From the NCBI GenBank assembly GCA_023432805.1, contig JAEYUG010000093.1:1-64000 (forward strand): DNA of 64,000 nucleotides. Direction: 5' to 3'. Under the pieces are notes generated by a model that was not told the DNA's origin, did not search any database, and saw only the letters and a list, made by a program, of their open reading frames with translations. The position numbers were made by a program, and so were the translations under genes. Of the stretch, positions 25,395 through 35,927 are shown piece after piece. Each line of letters begins with the position of its first letter. Position 1 is the stretch's first letter. The stretch is from Bacteroidota bacterium (lineage in GTDB: Bacteria > Bacteroidota > Ignavibacteria > SZUA-365).

Positions 25395-28331
25395 ATGCAC
25401 AAGCGAAGTACAAAAACCCGAACGAAAGAGATATTCATCGAAGAAACTGGACAATTAGAAATCATTGACAAGTCACTGGAACAGGAAGTCCTTGAAGAGA
25501 ATAATAAGCCTGTTGAGTGCCTTGGGTCGACTTTCCCGAACGACGAGGAGCGGCGGAAGCATTTCCTCGGCATCCTGCGCGAGAAGCTAAAGGACCCAGA
25601 GTTCCGCAAGATCGAGGGATTCCCCATCGGCTCGGACGAGGACATCATGGCGCTCTCCGACCCGCCGTACTACACTGCCTGCCCAAATCCGTTCATTGCC
25701 GACTTCATCAAGAATTTCGGCAAGCCCTACGATCCGAGCAAGCCATACAGCCGTGAACCGTTCGCTACGGATGTGAGCGAGGGCAAAAACGACCCGATCT
25801 ACAACGCCCACTCCTATCACACCAAGGTTCCGCACAAAGCCATCATGCGGTACATACTGCACTACACAGAGCCGGGGGACGTGGTTTTCGATGGATTTTG
25901 CGGGACAGGGATGACGGGCGTAGCTGCCAAGCTTTGCGGAGATCGAAGCGCGGTTTCATCCCTCGGGTATCCAGTAACCCAGGATGGAAGAATCTTGGGT
26001 GAGGACAAGCAGCCGATCTCTCGGTGTGGAGATCGTGTTTCCGTCCTGAATGACCTGTCGCCCGCTGCCACATTGATTGCCGCTGGGTACAACGTCACAA
26101 CTGATTCGAAGGGGTTTGCGCGACTCGCCAAGAAGCTATTAGACAAATTCAACGCTGAATACGGATGGATGTACGAGACGCGTGACGCCAAGACCGGCGC
26201 GACTTGTCCGATTGATTTCACCATCTGGTCGGAGGTTTTTTCCTGCCCCCATTGCACCGGTGAACTGGAGTTTTGGAACTTAGCCTGGGATGAAGAATCG
26301 GGAACGTTAGCCGATCAGCCCATCTGTACGCACTGCTCTGCCGAGGTATCCAAACGCGATCTCGTCAGGCGCACCACCACCTATTACGACAAGGTGGTAA
26401 AGGCTACCCGGACGCGTCAGGTGTTGCGTCCGGTTGAGATTCGATACCAACATCAGGGGACGAAGAAGAGCAAGAAACCTGACAAGGACGATCTCGCATC
26501 CCTTGAGAAAATTGAAAGGCTGATCGAGTCCATTGAGTACCCGACGGAATTGATGATGTTTGTGCCGGAGGGGGAAGAATGGGGCGACCTCTATCGCGGA
26601 TATCACGAGGGGATCAGCCGAGCACACGATTTTCATTTGCCGCGCCAGCTCGTGGCGTTCTCTCTGCTCTGGCGAATGGCCGATGATCTGCCCAAAGAGG
26701 AGATGAAGCGGCTCTGGCGCTTCACGCTGCAGAGCGTCGTCGTGAGTTTTACACGCCGGAATAGGTTCCTGAAGAACGCCTATTCCCAGGTGAACCGTGC
26801 TCTCAGCGGCACACTCTATATCGGTTCGACCGTCAGCGAGCCGAGTCCGACCTATGTACTGACCGGCAAGATCAAGAGATTCAGGGGAGCCATTCCAAAG
26901 GGCGGCTCTGCCATAGCACTAACCACGCAGTCTCTTGCCTCAGTGCTGATCCCTGAAAGCTCGGTCGATTATGTTTTTATCGACCCTCCCTTCGGCGACA
27001 ACCTGCCCTACGCCGAGCTCAATTTCTTATGGGAGGCATGGCTGCGTGTGTTCACGAACTCGGGGCAGGATGCAGTTGTCAGCGGCAAGCAGCGGAAAGA
27101 CTTGGCCGTCTACGCGAACATGATGACGGACTGCCTGAAACTGGTTTATCGCGTCCTCAAACCGGGCCGATGGGTGACGGTCGAGTTTCACAATTCCAAG
27201 AATGCAGTCTGGACCGCCATTCAGGAGGCTTTGGGGCGTGCGGGCTTCATCATTGCCGATGTCAGCGTGCTTGATAAGGGGATGAAGACCAAGAAGCAGA
27301 TGCATGCCAAGGCTGTCGATAAAGACCTCGTAATCTCCGCCTACAAACCGAACGGTGGTCTCGAAAAGCGATTCCAACTCCAGGCTGGAACCGAAGAGGG
27401 GCTGTGGGATTTCATCCGCACCCACCTTCGGCAACTTCCCGTGTTCATCGTCAAAGGCGGGTTCGGACAAATGATAGCAGAGCGACAACAAGTGCTGTTG
27501 TTCGACCGCATGGTAGCCTTCCATGTACAACGCGGAGTCAGTGTGCCTCTTTCTGCGGGCGACTTTTACAAGGGATTGGCCCAGCGCTTCCCCGAACGCG
27601 AGGGTATGTATTTCCTGACGGAACAGGTTGCCGAATACGAACGGAAGCGGATGACATCGCGTGAACTGCTGCAACTCGACCTCTTCGTGTCAGACGAAGC
27701 CTCAGCCATCCAATGGCTCAAGCAGCAAATCGTCAGAAAGCCCCAGACCTTCCAGGAACTCCAGCCGCAGTTCATGCGAGAGACTCAAGGCGGCTGGCAA
27801 AAGTACGAAAAGCCGCTGGAGCTCTCCGCGCTTCTCGAACAGAACTTCCTCCGTTACGACGGCAAAGGCGAGGTGCCGAACCAGATTCACAGTTACCTCT
27901 CCACGAATTTCAAAGAACTCCGGAACCTGCCCAAGGAGGACGAGAGTCTCAGGGCAAAGGGCAAGGACCGATGGTATGTGCCAGACCCGAACAAAGCCGG
28001 AGACTTGGAGAAGCTGCGCGAGAGAGCTCTGCTCAAAGAGTTCTGGGAATACATGCCACCTGGTTACAAACCTGAGAAGCCCGAGTCCAATGAAGGTTAC
28101 CTTCCCGGCCTTGAGCCAAACGTGGCGCGAGCGCCACGAGGAAAGAAAATGAAAGTCATTCGCCTTGAAGCAGTCCGGGCCGGTTTCAAGCTTTGCTGGC
28201 AGAACCGTGACTATCGTACCATAATCGCAGTCGCACAACGTATTCCCGAGAGTGTTCTCGAGGAGGATCCGAAGTTGCTCATGTGGTATGATCAGGCTGT
28301 GACGCGGTCCGGAGACGAGAGAAATGCTTGA
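25395..28331 (+). CDS. pglXI: BREX type 3 adenine-specific DNA methyltransferase PglXI
   Basis: 978 residues. Methyltransferase motifs are DPPYYTACPNPF (about residue 89), the AdoMet-binding motif I VVFDGFCGTGMTG (about residue 160) and catalytic motif IV FIDPPFGDNLPYAE (Asp530). Between them is a zinc-ribbon pair, CPHC and CTHC (about 285-315). PglX modifies an asymmetric site so that self DNA is spared. The first ~40 codons are AT-rich and highly charged (KEIFIEETGQLEIIDKSLEQ), unlike the rest, and may be a recent N-terminal extension. The stop overlaps the start of the SIR2 gene by eight bases. Confidence 0.92.
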   Translation: MHKRSTKTRTKEIFIEETGQLEIIDKSLEQEVLEENNKPVECLGSTFPNDEERRKHFLGILREKLKDPEFRKIEGFPIGSDEDIMALSDPPYYTACPNPFIADFIKNFGKPYDPSKPYSREPFATDVSEGKNDPIYNAHSYHTKVPHKAIMRYILHYTEPGDVVFDGFCGTGMTGVAAKLCGDRSAVSSLGYPVTQDGRILGEDKQPISRCGDRVSVLNDLSPAATLIAAGYNVTTDSKGFARLAKKLLDKFNAEYGWMYETRDAKTGATCPIDFTIWSEVFSCPHCTGELEFWNLAWDEESGTLADQPICTHCSAEVSKRDLVRRTTTYYDKVVKATRTRQVLRPVEIRYQHQGTKKSKKPDKDDLASLEKIERLIESIEYPTELMMFVPEGEEWGDLYRGYHEGISRAHDFHLPRQLVAFSLLWRMADDLPKEEMKRLWRFTLQSVVVSFTRRNRFLKNAYSQVNRALSGTLYIGSTVSEPSPTYVLTGKIKRFRGAIPKGGSAIALTTQSLASVLIPESSVDYVFIDPPFGDNLPYAELNFLWEAWLRVFTNSGQDAVVSGKQRKDLAVYANMMTDCLKLVYRVLKPGRWVTVEFHNSKNAVWTAIQEALGRAGFIIADVSVLDKGMKTKKQMHAKAVDKDLVISAYKPNGGLEKRFQLQAGTEEGLWDFIRTHLRQLPVFIVKGGFGQMIAERQQVLLFDRMVAFHVQRGVSVPLSAGDFYKGLAQRFPEREGMYFLTEQVAEYERKRMTSRELLQLDLFVSDEASAIQWLKQQIVRKPQTFQELQPQFMRETQGGWQKYEKPLELSALLEQNFLRYDGKGEVPNQIHSYLSTNFKELRNLPKEDESLRAKGKDRWYVPDPNKAGDLEKLRERALLKEFWEYMPPGYKPEKPESNEGYLPGLEPNVARAPRGKKMKVIRLEAVRAGFKLCWQNRDYRTIIAVAQRIPESVLEEDPKLLMWYDQAVTRSGDERNA

Positions 28332-31080
28332 TCGACGATTGGTTCGCGCGATAAATCGTGGTCGCTGTTTCGCGCTGGTCGGATCCGGACCTTCCTCCGA
28401 GATCGGATACCCGTCATGGCACAAGCTTGCCGAAGAAACATATAAGGCGCTCGTGGAGAATGGTGTCGATACGGACACCGCATCATACGAAACGTATCTG
28501 AAGGAACGGAAGTATCCTGAACTATTCCGACAAGCCGAGGTGGATATCGGGGGTCGGGATGCGCTCGTTAACCTCTTAAAGGACCTGTTGCGCCCTTCTG
28601 CCCGCAACCGCGGACACCTCTATGAAACGCTCAGCAATTGGCCATTCGCCTGCTACTTGACCACCAACTATGATGACGAGCTGTTTCAGTACCTTTCTAA
28701 CGTGGGCGTGCATTTCACGGTGCACCGGAACCGCAGGGAGGATTTTTACCCAATGCGCGACGGCGCAAGCCACCTCATTCAGAAGCTGCACTCCGACCTT
28801 GACCACCCGAATGAGGTTGTGATCACTTCGACTGATTACAGGCGGCTGTATCTCGACTCCGAGGGTCAGTACTTCACGGACAAACTGCGCCAGGTTTTGG
28901 AGATGTTTGACGTCTTCATCATAGGGCATAGTCTTTCTGACCCGGACCTTGACCATATTCTGCAGCTTGCTCGACGCACAGCAAGTCCGGAACATCCTAT
29001 CTACATGATCGGGACGGGTTTCACGAGGGCTGACGAGCGTGAGTACCTGGAGAAATACAATATTGTTCTCGTCCAGTACTCGAACGAGGACGGCACGCAT
29101 AGGGAACTGCGTCGTCTATTGGCTACCGCAGGTCGGTTTATCGTCCCACGACAACACCGCAGAGAGCGAGACGGAGTTATTGATAGACCTGTAGAGGAAG
29201 TTGAATCTGCCGTAGCGCTATTCCTTTATCGGCGGCTCAGGCAAGCTCCGGCAACAGAGAGTATGTCTCCTCTCTTACTTTCTGGGCTTGAGCGGAAGGG
29301 CATGGATGGATTCAGCCTGGATGAGTTGTTTGGCCTGCCGGGTTTGCAGGCATTGGCTAATAAGGGCAGTATGTTCAATGAAGCGGCGGTCACGACCTTG
29401 CGCAAGCTTGTCACCGATGGTCTTGTCAGCGTGACGTCTGAAAGGTATTCAATCACCGAACTCGGACGCTCGCAGGTTGACGAAAGCCGGGCTGTGAGGA
29501 ACACAGAGAGGGACCAAGCATACGGTCAGTTCGGAGTTGTACTCAAGGCAGCATGCGATTCCGCAACCGTGGAGGAGGTCGAACAATGTCAAAGTCTTGC
29601 TGAGAGAGCCCTTGTTGCGAGCTTTGCCAGCCGGGGACTCACAATCGCGAACAAGGTCTTTACCGGTCACACCGCAAACCCGGAGGAACTGTCAGATATT
29701 TTCGGAGTCGTTTCTGAAGTAGCGGTCGAGATTAAGCGTATGGACGTCAGGGCTGCCTTTGTGGAGGCGATGCACCGCTTCCTTGTTGAACCAAACGCAC
29801 CGCAACGGAATTATATCGCCTCCATCTCTCAAGGCTACTTTTTGTATCATCTTCTTGGAATGGACCCGAGGTGCTCACAGCTGCGACGGGACATATTCAG
29901 GCGGACTCTATGGCTGTGCGATTCAAGCGTGCTTTTACCCTGGACTGCCATCGGTTGCAGCAACCATGAATATGCTTCAGAGCTGTTTCGGATGCTTGCC
30001 CAAGCCGAAGCCACCCTTTACACTACACCGAAGCTTCTGCGGGAGACTTGGGAACATTTTAAATGGGCTGTGAGCTTTGTAAGGAGACATGGGGTCGACT
30101 CTTCGGAGTTCTTGCACGCGGCGTTGAACAAGGGCAGCTTTAAGCAGAACCTCTTTCTTGACGGTTATGTAAGGTGGAGTGCGGAAGGAAAGGTGGGGCC
30201 CTTCGCTGAATATCTTGATCTTGTCTGTCCAAAGGGTATCGATCGGAGCTCATTTGAGGCGCGTATCGTAAACGCAGGCGTTCGTATCATTACCCCGTCG
30301 GATGTCGACGGGTATGAGACTGAGGATTTAGAGGATATTAGGGATGCCAAGGCCAAAGTCAAGACTGAACGACTGTCTAACGGGACATATCGTTCTGAGC
30401 TTCAGATCGAGTCGGAAGGGGAAATATGGGTGCTTGTGAAGCACTTGAGGACCGGAAAGTACACCTTGCCCGACTTTGCTGGCCGATTGGAAAAGGTATA
30501 CTTCCTATCGCTGAGCAGGATGTTGGATAGAGTATTTCAACCAGAAGCGGTCGCCACATGGACACCAGAGGCCGTCTACAGATACATGGCGGCCTTACCT
30601 GAAAGCCAGATGAACCCCGACCTACTCCAACAGTGCATGCTGCATGAGTACTACTATGCGGGGATATCGTTCATTGACAGAGATCGGTACTTGCGCTTTT
30701 TCGGGCCGAGTGTAGATGCGGCCAAGGCCTCCTTCGAACAGGAGAGGAGCAAATACATCGCAGAGATGGAAGGGGAGCACGCTAGGGATCTCGACGAGGC
30801 GTTTGAACGAACCCCTGATCTTGAAAAGCCCTTCTTTGTGGCTCAAATGGGCTGGCGTGTTGCAGAACGAGCACAGCAGTTGGAGGATGCGGCAAAGAAG
30901 CGTGCTGCTGAGGCTGAGGCGTTGGTCAAGCAACTCAAATCTGAAAAGGACAGGGCATGGAAAACACGAGAAAAGAATAGGCAAGAACAGGAAGCAGCGA
31001 CTCTCCGGAACCTTCAAGATCCTAAGCATGTCCGCAAGCGCCTGAAACAGGCCAAGAAGCGCAAAAGAAAGCAGAAATAG
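28324..31080 (+). CDS. SIR2-domain protein embedded in the BREX operon
   Basis: 918 residues. The N-terminal ~270 residues form a SIR2-like NAD-binding domain: LVGSGPSSEIGYPSW (18-32), TTNYDDE (113-119), KLHSD with the likely catalytic His156, and IIGHSLSDPDLDHIL near 200. Such SIR2_2 domains act as NAD+ hydrolases in several antiphage systems. The middle (about 300-800) is helical with a winged-helix-like segment (ALANKGSMFNEAAVTTLRKL) and is unassigned. The last ~70 residues are a Lys/Glu/Arg-rich coiled coil. The start lies inside the pglXI stop region and brxHII begins one base after the stop, so it is co-translated with BREX genes although it is not a standard BREX type 3 component. It looks less GC-rich than brxC and brxHII, suggesting separate acquisition. 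Confidence 0.82.
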   Translation: MLDRRLVRAINRGRCFALVGSGPSSEIGYPSWHKLAEETYKALVENGVDTDTASYETYLKERKYPELFRQAEVDIGGRDALVNLLKDLLRPSARNRGHLYETLSNWPFACYLTTNYDDELFQYLSNVGVHFTVHRNRREDFYPMRDGASHLIQKLHSDLDHPNEVVITSTDYRRLYLDSEGQYFTDKLRQVLEMFDVFIIGHSLSDPDLDHILQLARRTASPEHPIYMIGTGFTRADEREYLEKYNIVLVQYSNEDGTHRELRRLLATAGRFIVPRQHRRERDGVIDRPVEEVESAVALFLYRRLRQAPATESMSPLLLSGLERKGMDGFSLDELFGLPGLQALANKGSMFNEAAVTTLRKLVTDGLVSVTSERYSITELGRSQVDESRAVRNTERDQAYGQFGVVLKAACDSATVEEVEQCQSLAERALVASFASRGLTIANKVFTGHTANPEELSDIFGVVSEVAVEIKRMDVRAAFVEAMHRFLVEPNAPQRNYIASISQGYFLYHLLGMDPRCSQLRRDIFRRTLWLCDSSVLLPWTAIGCSNHEYASELFRMLAQAEATLYTTPKLLRETWEHFKWAVSFVRRHGVDSSEFLHAALNKGSFKQNLFLDGYVRWSAEGKVGPFAEYLDLVCPKGIDRSSFEARIVNAGVRIITPSDVDGYETEDLEDIRDAKAKVKTERLSNGTYRSELQIESEGEIWVLVKHLRTGKYTLPDFAGRLEKVYFLSLSRMLDRVFQPEAVATWTPEAVYRYMAALPESQMNPDLLQQCMLHEYYYAGISFIDRDRYLRFFGPSVDAAKASFEQERSKYIAEMEGEHARDLDEAFERTPDLEKPFFVAQMGWRVAERAQQLEDAAKKRAAEAEALVKQLKSEKDRAWKTREKNRQEQEAATLRNLQDPKHVRKRLKQAKKRKRKQK

Positions 31081-31081
31081 A

Positions 31082-33928
31082 ATGCTGTATTCTGGCTCCT
31101 GGGCATATACCGTAGACTACGGAGAAATTTGTCAGGTCATCGAAGCCCAGACGCTCTGGGGTGAGGCGACCTTCCGCGTCTGGTTGCCCGGTCGCGACTC
31201 CGTAGTCCGAATCCCGGCTTCCAGGCTCAAGTCCCTGGAGAGCGCTTATACTGGCTCACTAGACGATATCGCCTATATCGCTGCTGCCGCGCGGGTAGCC
31301 GACGCCTTGACCCAGGACGTCCTGCTCGCGCCCATCGAGTCCTCCGTCATCCCGCTGCCGCACCAGATTCGTGCACTTTCCCGCGCCATCACCAACGACC
31401 GCGTGCGTTATCTGCTGGCGGACGAGGTCGGCTTGGGTAAGACCATCGAGGCCGGGCTCATCATGCGAGAGCTCAAGCTCCGTGGGCTGATCACGCGAAC
31501 GCTTGTGATCGCCCCAAAGGGATTGGTGAGCCAGTGGGTCACCGAGATGCGCTTTCACTTCGGAGAGACCTTCCAACTCGTGCTTCCCGAGGACATCAAG
31601 ACATTGAAACGGATCGTCCCGATGGCGGGCCCGAGAAACGGCGAAAAAGGCAATTCCGAATTGGAGGTTCTGCCCGCCAATGCCTGGCAGATGTTCTCCC
31701 AGGTGGTCGTGCCGATGGACTCGGTCAAGCCTCTGGACAAGCGGCGCGGTTGGAGCGCGGCCCAGGTGAGCGAGTACAATCGGGAGCGGTTCGAGGACCT
31801 GATCTCCGCCGGCTGGGACCTGGTCATCGTGGACGAAGCGCACCGTCTCGGTGGCAGCACCGATCAAGTAGCCCGATTCAAGTTGGGCCAGGGCCTGGCC
31901 GAGGCTGCGCCATATTTCCTGATGCTCTCGGCCACCCCGCACCAGGGTAAGACCGACGCCTTTCATCGGCTAGTTTCCCTGATCGACGCCCAGGAGTTCC
32001 CCGACGTCGGCAGTGTCACCCGCGAGCGGGTCCAGCCGCATATCATCCGCACCGAGAAGCGCCGCGCCATTGATGCCAATGGGAAGCCTCTATTTAGACC
32101 TCGGCACACGCAGCTTAGCCCTGTCTCCTGGGAGGAGCGGCATCGCAATCAGCAACTGCTTTACGACACGGTCACCGAATACGTCCGCGAAGGTTACAAC
32201 CAGGCGATGCGGGAGAAGCGGAGCTACATCGGTTTTCTATTGATCCTAATGCAACGTCTGGTGGTGTCCAGCACAAGCGCCATCCGCACCACTCTTGAAA
32301 GGCGACTCGAGGCACTCGCCGCACCCCACGAGCAACTGAATCTCTTCCCTGCCATGACCGAAGAGGAGTGGGAAGAGTTGGACGGTGAGGAGCAAATCGA
32401 CGTGCTACTCCGCACCCGTCTCAAGGCGCTGAAAAACGAGCGCGCGGAGGTAAAGCTGTTGCTGGAGGCTGCGGCCCGATGCGAGCAGATCGGACCGGAC
32501 GCGAAGGCCGAAGCGCTGCTCGATTGGCTCTACCGCCTCCAATCCGAGGAGAGCGACCCGGAGCTCAAGGCCCTAGTGTTCACCGAATTTGTCCCTACTC
32601 AGGAGATGTTGCGTCGATTCCTGACCGAGCGCGGGTTCTCGGTCGTATGTCTCAACGGCTCCATGGACATGGTAGAACGTAAGCGAGTCCAGGAGACGTT
32701 CGCCAAGGATGTACGCATTCTAATCTCCACCGACGCCGGCGGGGAGGGTTTGAACCTCCAGTTCTGCCACGTGGTGATCAACTACGACATCCCCTGGAAC
32801 CCGATGCGGCTCGAACAGCGGATCGGTAGGGTGGATCGTATCGGCCAGGCCCACGCGGTTCGCGCGGTCAACTTCGTCTTCGAAGGCTCTGTCGAGCATC
32901 GGGTCTGTGAGGTTCTGGAGCAGAAGCTCACCGTCATTTTCGAGGAGTTCGGCATCGACAAGACCGGCGACGTGCTTGACTCGGCCCAAGCGAACCACAT
33001 GTTCGAAGAGATGTATGTCGAGGCGATACTCAATCCCGAAAAGGTGGAGGGATCCGTGGAGAGCGTGGTCGCCCGCTTGCAGGAGCAGGCCCGCGATGCG
33101 CGCACGACCGCATCCGTCCTTGGCGCAACTGAGGACTTGGAGCCTGGCGAAGCCCAGCGGCTACTAACCCACCCCTTGCCCCATTGGGTCGAGCGCATGA
33201 CCGTGAGCTACCTAAAGGCGCATGGCGGCAAGGCCGAAAGGAGAAACCAGGGTTGGAACATCACCTGGCCCGACGGCGAGATCTATGAGAATGTGGTCTT
33301 CACCGGCAAGGAAGCCGAGAGACTTCCGGCCGCCCGGCATCTTACCCTAGAAGAGCCGAAGGTCCGCGACCTAGCGATGCGGATCCCACGTTTCGCGCCG
33401 GGCCAGCCGATCCCCATCGTGTCGATCCCAGGTCTCGCCGAGGAAGTTCAGGGTGTCTGGTCCTTGTGGCGGATCGCAATTGCCACCATGGAGTGGCATC
33501 GTCGAAGGATCATGCCTCTATTCTTGGCCGACAACGGCATGGTCTATATGCCGACGGCCAGACACGTGTGGGACCAACTCCTCATGGCAAGCACACACGT
33601 CCGGTCAGTGATGGAGACCTCGGTCACGCACGTTGCCTTTGAGAAGTTGCAGAACGCCGCTGAAGAACACGGGAAGCCTATCTACGAAGTGCTTGTGCAA
33701 GAGCACCGGGGCCGCATCTCACGCGAGCGCGTGAAGGCCGACTACGCATTTGCCGCGCGCCGCAAGACCGTCGAGCGGATCGGCCTGCCCCAGGTCCGCA
33801 ACTATCGACTGAACCTCCTCTCGCAGGAAGAGCGGAGGTTCCAGGAGCAGCTCGATCAGAAGGCCCATGCCTATCCCGAAATGGTTCCGCTGCTTGTGAT
33901 TCGGGTGGAGGGCGGTAACCATGAGTAG
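31082..33928 (+). CDS. brxHII: BREX type 3 SNF2-like helicase BrxHII
   Basis: 948 residues, superfamily 2 helicase. Motif I DEVGLGKTIEAGL lies near residue 114, the DEAH box IVDEAHRLGG near 250, and motif III LSATPHQGK follows. The C-terminal lobe has STDAGGEGLNLQ and RIGRVDRIGQ near 580. This SNF2/RapA-like arrangement is that of BrxHII (and the related DISARM DrmD). The presence of BrxC and PglZ in the operon makes BREX the correct assignment. The ATG is one base after the SIR2 stop, and the last eight bases overlap the pglZ start. Confidence 0.9.
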   Translation: MLYSGSWAYTVDYGEICQVIEAQTLWGEATFRVWLPGRDSVVRIPASRLKSLESAYTGSLDDIAYIAAAARVADALTQDVLLAPIESSVIPLPHQIRALSRAITNDRVRYLLADEVGLGKTIEAGLIMRELKLRGLITRTLVIAPKGLVSQWVTEMRFHFGETFQLVLPEDIKTLKRIVPMAGPRNGEKGNSELEVLPANAWQMFSQVVVPMDSVKPLDKRRGWSAAQVSEYNRERFEDLISAGWDLVIVDEAHRLGGSTDQVARFKLGQGLAEAAPYFLMLSATPHQGKTDAFHRLVSLIDAQEFPDVGSVTRERVQPHIIRTEKRRAIDANGKPLFRPRHTQLSPVSWEERHRNQQLLYDTVTEYVREGYNQAMREKRSYIGFLLILMQRLVVSSTSAIRTTLERRLEALAAPHEQLNLFPAMTEEEWEELDGEEQIDVLLRTRLKALKNERAEVKLLLEAAARCEQIGPDAKAEALLDWLYRLQSEESDPELKALVFTEFVPTQEMLRRFLTERGFSVVCLNGSMDMVERKRVQETFAKDVRILISTDAGGEGLNLQFCHVVINYDIPWNPMRLEQRIGRVDRIGQAHAVRAVNFVFEGSVEHRVCEVLEQKLTVIFEEFGIDKTGDVLDSAQANHMFEEMYVEAILNPEKVEGSVESVVARLQEQARDARTTASVLGATEDLEPGEAQRLLTHPLPHWVERMTVSYLKAHGGKAERRNQGWNITWPDGEIYENVVFTGKEAERLPAARHLTLEEPKVRDLAMRIPRFAPGQPIPIVSIPGLAEEVQGVWSLWRIAIATMEWHRRRIMPLFLADNGMVYMPTARHVWDQLLMASTHVRSVMETSVTHVAFEKLQNAAEEHGKPIYEVLVQEHRGRISRERVKADYAFAARRKTVERIGLPQVRNYRLNLLSQEERRFQEQLDQKAHAYPEMVPLLVIRVEGGNHE

Positions 33929-35927
33929 CTGGCGCGATCAAATCCTGAAAGAATTCACTCCGAAGGTCGCCCGACTCACCCTGGTGGCCGATCCGGACGG
34001 ACTTCTCCTTGAAGAAGGGATTCTCGAAGGTGTCCGCGAGCGTGGATTCGAGCTGATCCCGTTTGAAGACCACATCGCATTCCGTTACGCCTACGAGTCG
34101 AAGTTCCGCTCCCGATGGGACCGCGGTGAGCACACGGACCTCGTCGTCGCATTGCACTCGCAAGCAAGCGACCTCAGTGGGTTGCCCTATGATCTCCTCC
34201 AGGTTGGCCGCAGACTTTCCTTCAACCTCGGCGACATCTTTCCGAACCTCGGCTACCCAGTCGTAACTGCCCTGGATCGCGGGGACCTTGATGCCCTGTA
34301 CGAGGCGCAGAAGAGACATGCCCCCGGCCAGTTGGGCGACAACGCCACCAAGGAGTTCGCCCTCCGGCACGTCTTTGAAATTGCGCCAGAGCTGGTTAAA
34401 CAGCCATCGGACCTCCTGCGGGTGCTGCTCCGCCGTCACTACCGCGGCCAGAGAATCCCGGCTGATCTCGACGGACGGTTCATCCAGCTTCTGCGCCAGA
34501 GTAACGTCTTCGACGACTGGCCGCTTGAAACATTGGTTACGGACCGCGAGGCGTTCTTCGCATTTCTCCAGGAGCGCTGGCCGATCTTTCTCGACCGTGA
34601 GGCAGCCAAAGGTACGTACGGTGTTCGTGAGGATGAGAATCCCTATGGCCTTTCCATGAAAGGACCTATCGAGCTTCCCTTCGACCACCATGACATCCGG
34701 GTCTACATCGACAACTTGTTCGTCGAGGGGGTGCTACACTCAGTTCCGCACAAGCATGCGGACACCTTGTCCAAGACCTGGGTAGGCATCGGTGTTCGAA
34801 CTGCTCCCATTGAAGACAGGTCCCGTCGCCTGGGCAAGCTCATCGACAGCCTGGAGGCATCCATTCCGGCCGAGGACGCGAGGCACACGGACTGGTTCCA
34901 CTTTGCCCGCGGCTGGGCGGAGACGATCCTGCTGGCGAACGATCAAGCCGAAGCGATTTCTGAACCGACGGACGAACGTTTCAAGAACTTACAGGCACAG
35001 GTGGATGCCGGTTTCGTAGCTTGGCTATTCAAACGGTATGCCGGGCTTGTCAACCTGCCACCGGTGCCTCCGGTCATGTTACATCACCTCCCGCGGTTTC
35101 TTGCCCGCCAAATCGGAGAAGACCGCACCACCAAAGTCGCACTGATTGTTGTGGACGGCCTTGCCTTGGACCAATGGCTGGTAGTCCGCGAAGCACTTGC
35201 CTCGAAGCAGCCCGGGCTGCGATTCCGGGAGCAGGCGGTCTTTGCCTGGATTCCTTCGCTCACCTCCGTCTCGCGCCAGGCAACGTTCGCAGGCAAAGCT
35301 CCCATCTTTTTTCCGAACAGCATCCAGACCACGGACAAGGAGCCCACTCTCTGGGCGCAGTTCTGGGCGGATCAGGGTTTCGCGCCAACCGAGGTCGTCT
35401 ACATTAAGGGACTGGGCGACGGGAATCTTGAAATCGTTTCCGAAGCTCTTTCTCATCCCAGGGCAAGAGTCGCCGGGCTAGTCGTGGACAAGGTCGACAA
35501 GATCATGCACGGGATGGAGATGGGTACTGCCGGGATGCACAACCAAGTGGGGCAGTGGGCCGCGCAGCCGTACCTGAACAAACTCCTCGATCTGATCTTG
35601 GATCGGGGCTTCCGTATCTTTCTGACTTCTGATCATGGCAATCTTGAGGCGGATGGTTGCGGTCGTCCATCCGAAGGGGCTGTGGCGGACTTGCGCGGCG
35701 AACGAGTCCGCATCTATCCCGACGCAGCTCTTCGCGGAAAGGTAAAAGAACGATTTCCCGGTGCGCTGGAATGGGGATCCGTTGGTCTCCCCGAGGATTC
35801 CCTCGCCCTGTTGGCCCCTGCTCGGCAAGCATTTATCCAAGAAAGGAAGCGCGTCGTGTGCCATGGTGGCGCATCTATCGAGGAACTCATCGTACCGTTT
35901 GTTACAATCCAAAGAAGAGACGATTGA
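33921..35927 (+). CDS. pglZ: BREX alkaline-phosphatase-fold protein PglZ
   Basis: 668 residues. The PglZ domain occupies the C-terminal half: VALIVVDGLALDQWL (metal-binding Asp, about residue 410), SVSRQATFAGKAP with a candidate nucleophile Ser/Thr, and LTSDHGNLEADG (about 567), all features of the alkaline phosphatase superfamily. The N-terminal half is helical. PglZ is the signature protein of BREX; its enzymatic target is not settled. The start (ATGAGTAG) lies within the brxHII stop region, and the stop overlaps the brxA start by one base. Confidence 0.92.
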   Translation: MSSWRDQILKEFTPKVARLTLVADPDGLLLEEGILEGVRERGFELIPFEDHIAFRYAYESKFRSRWDRGEHTDLVVALHSQASDLSGLPYDLLQVGRRLSFNLGDIFPNLGYPVVTALDRGDLDALYEAQKRHAPGQLGDNATKEFALRHVFEIAPELVKQPSDLLRVLLRRHYRGQRIPADLDGRFIQLLRQSNVFDDWPLETLVTDREAFFAFLQERWPIFLDREAAKGTYGVREDENPYGLSMKGPIELPFDHHDIRVYIDNLFVEGVLHSVPHKHADTLSKTWVGIGVRTAPIEDRSRRLGKLIDSLEASIPAEDARHTDWFHFARGWAETILLANDQAEAISEPTDERFKNLQAQVDAGFVAWLFKRYAGLVNLPPVPPVMLHHLPRFLARQIGEDRTTKVALIVVDGLALDQWLVVREALASKQPGLRFREQAVFAWIPSLTSVSRQATFAGKAPIFFPNSIQTTDKEPTLWAQFWADQGFAPTEVVYIKGLGDGNLEIVSEALSHPRARVAGLVVDKVDKIMHGMEMGTAGMHNQVGQWAAQPYLNKLLDLILDRGFRIFLTSDHGNLEADGCGRPSEGAVADLRGERVRIYPDAALRGKVKERFPGALEWGSVGLPEDSLALLAPARQAFIQERKRVVCHGGASIEELIVPFVTIQRRDD

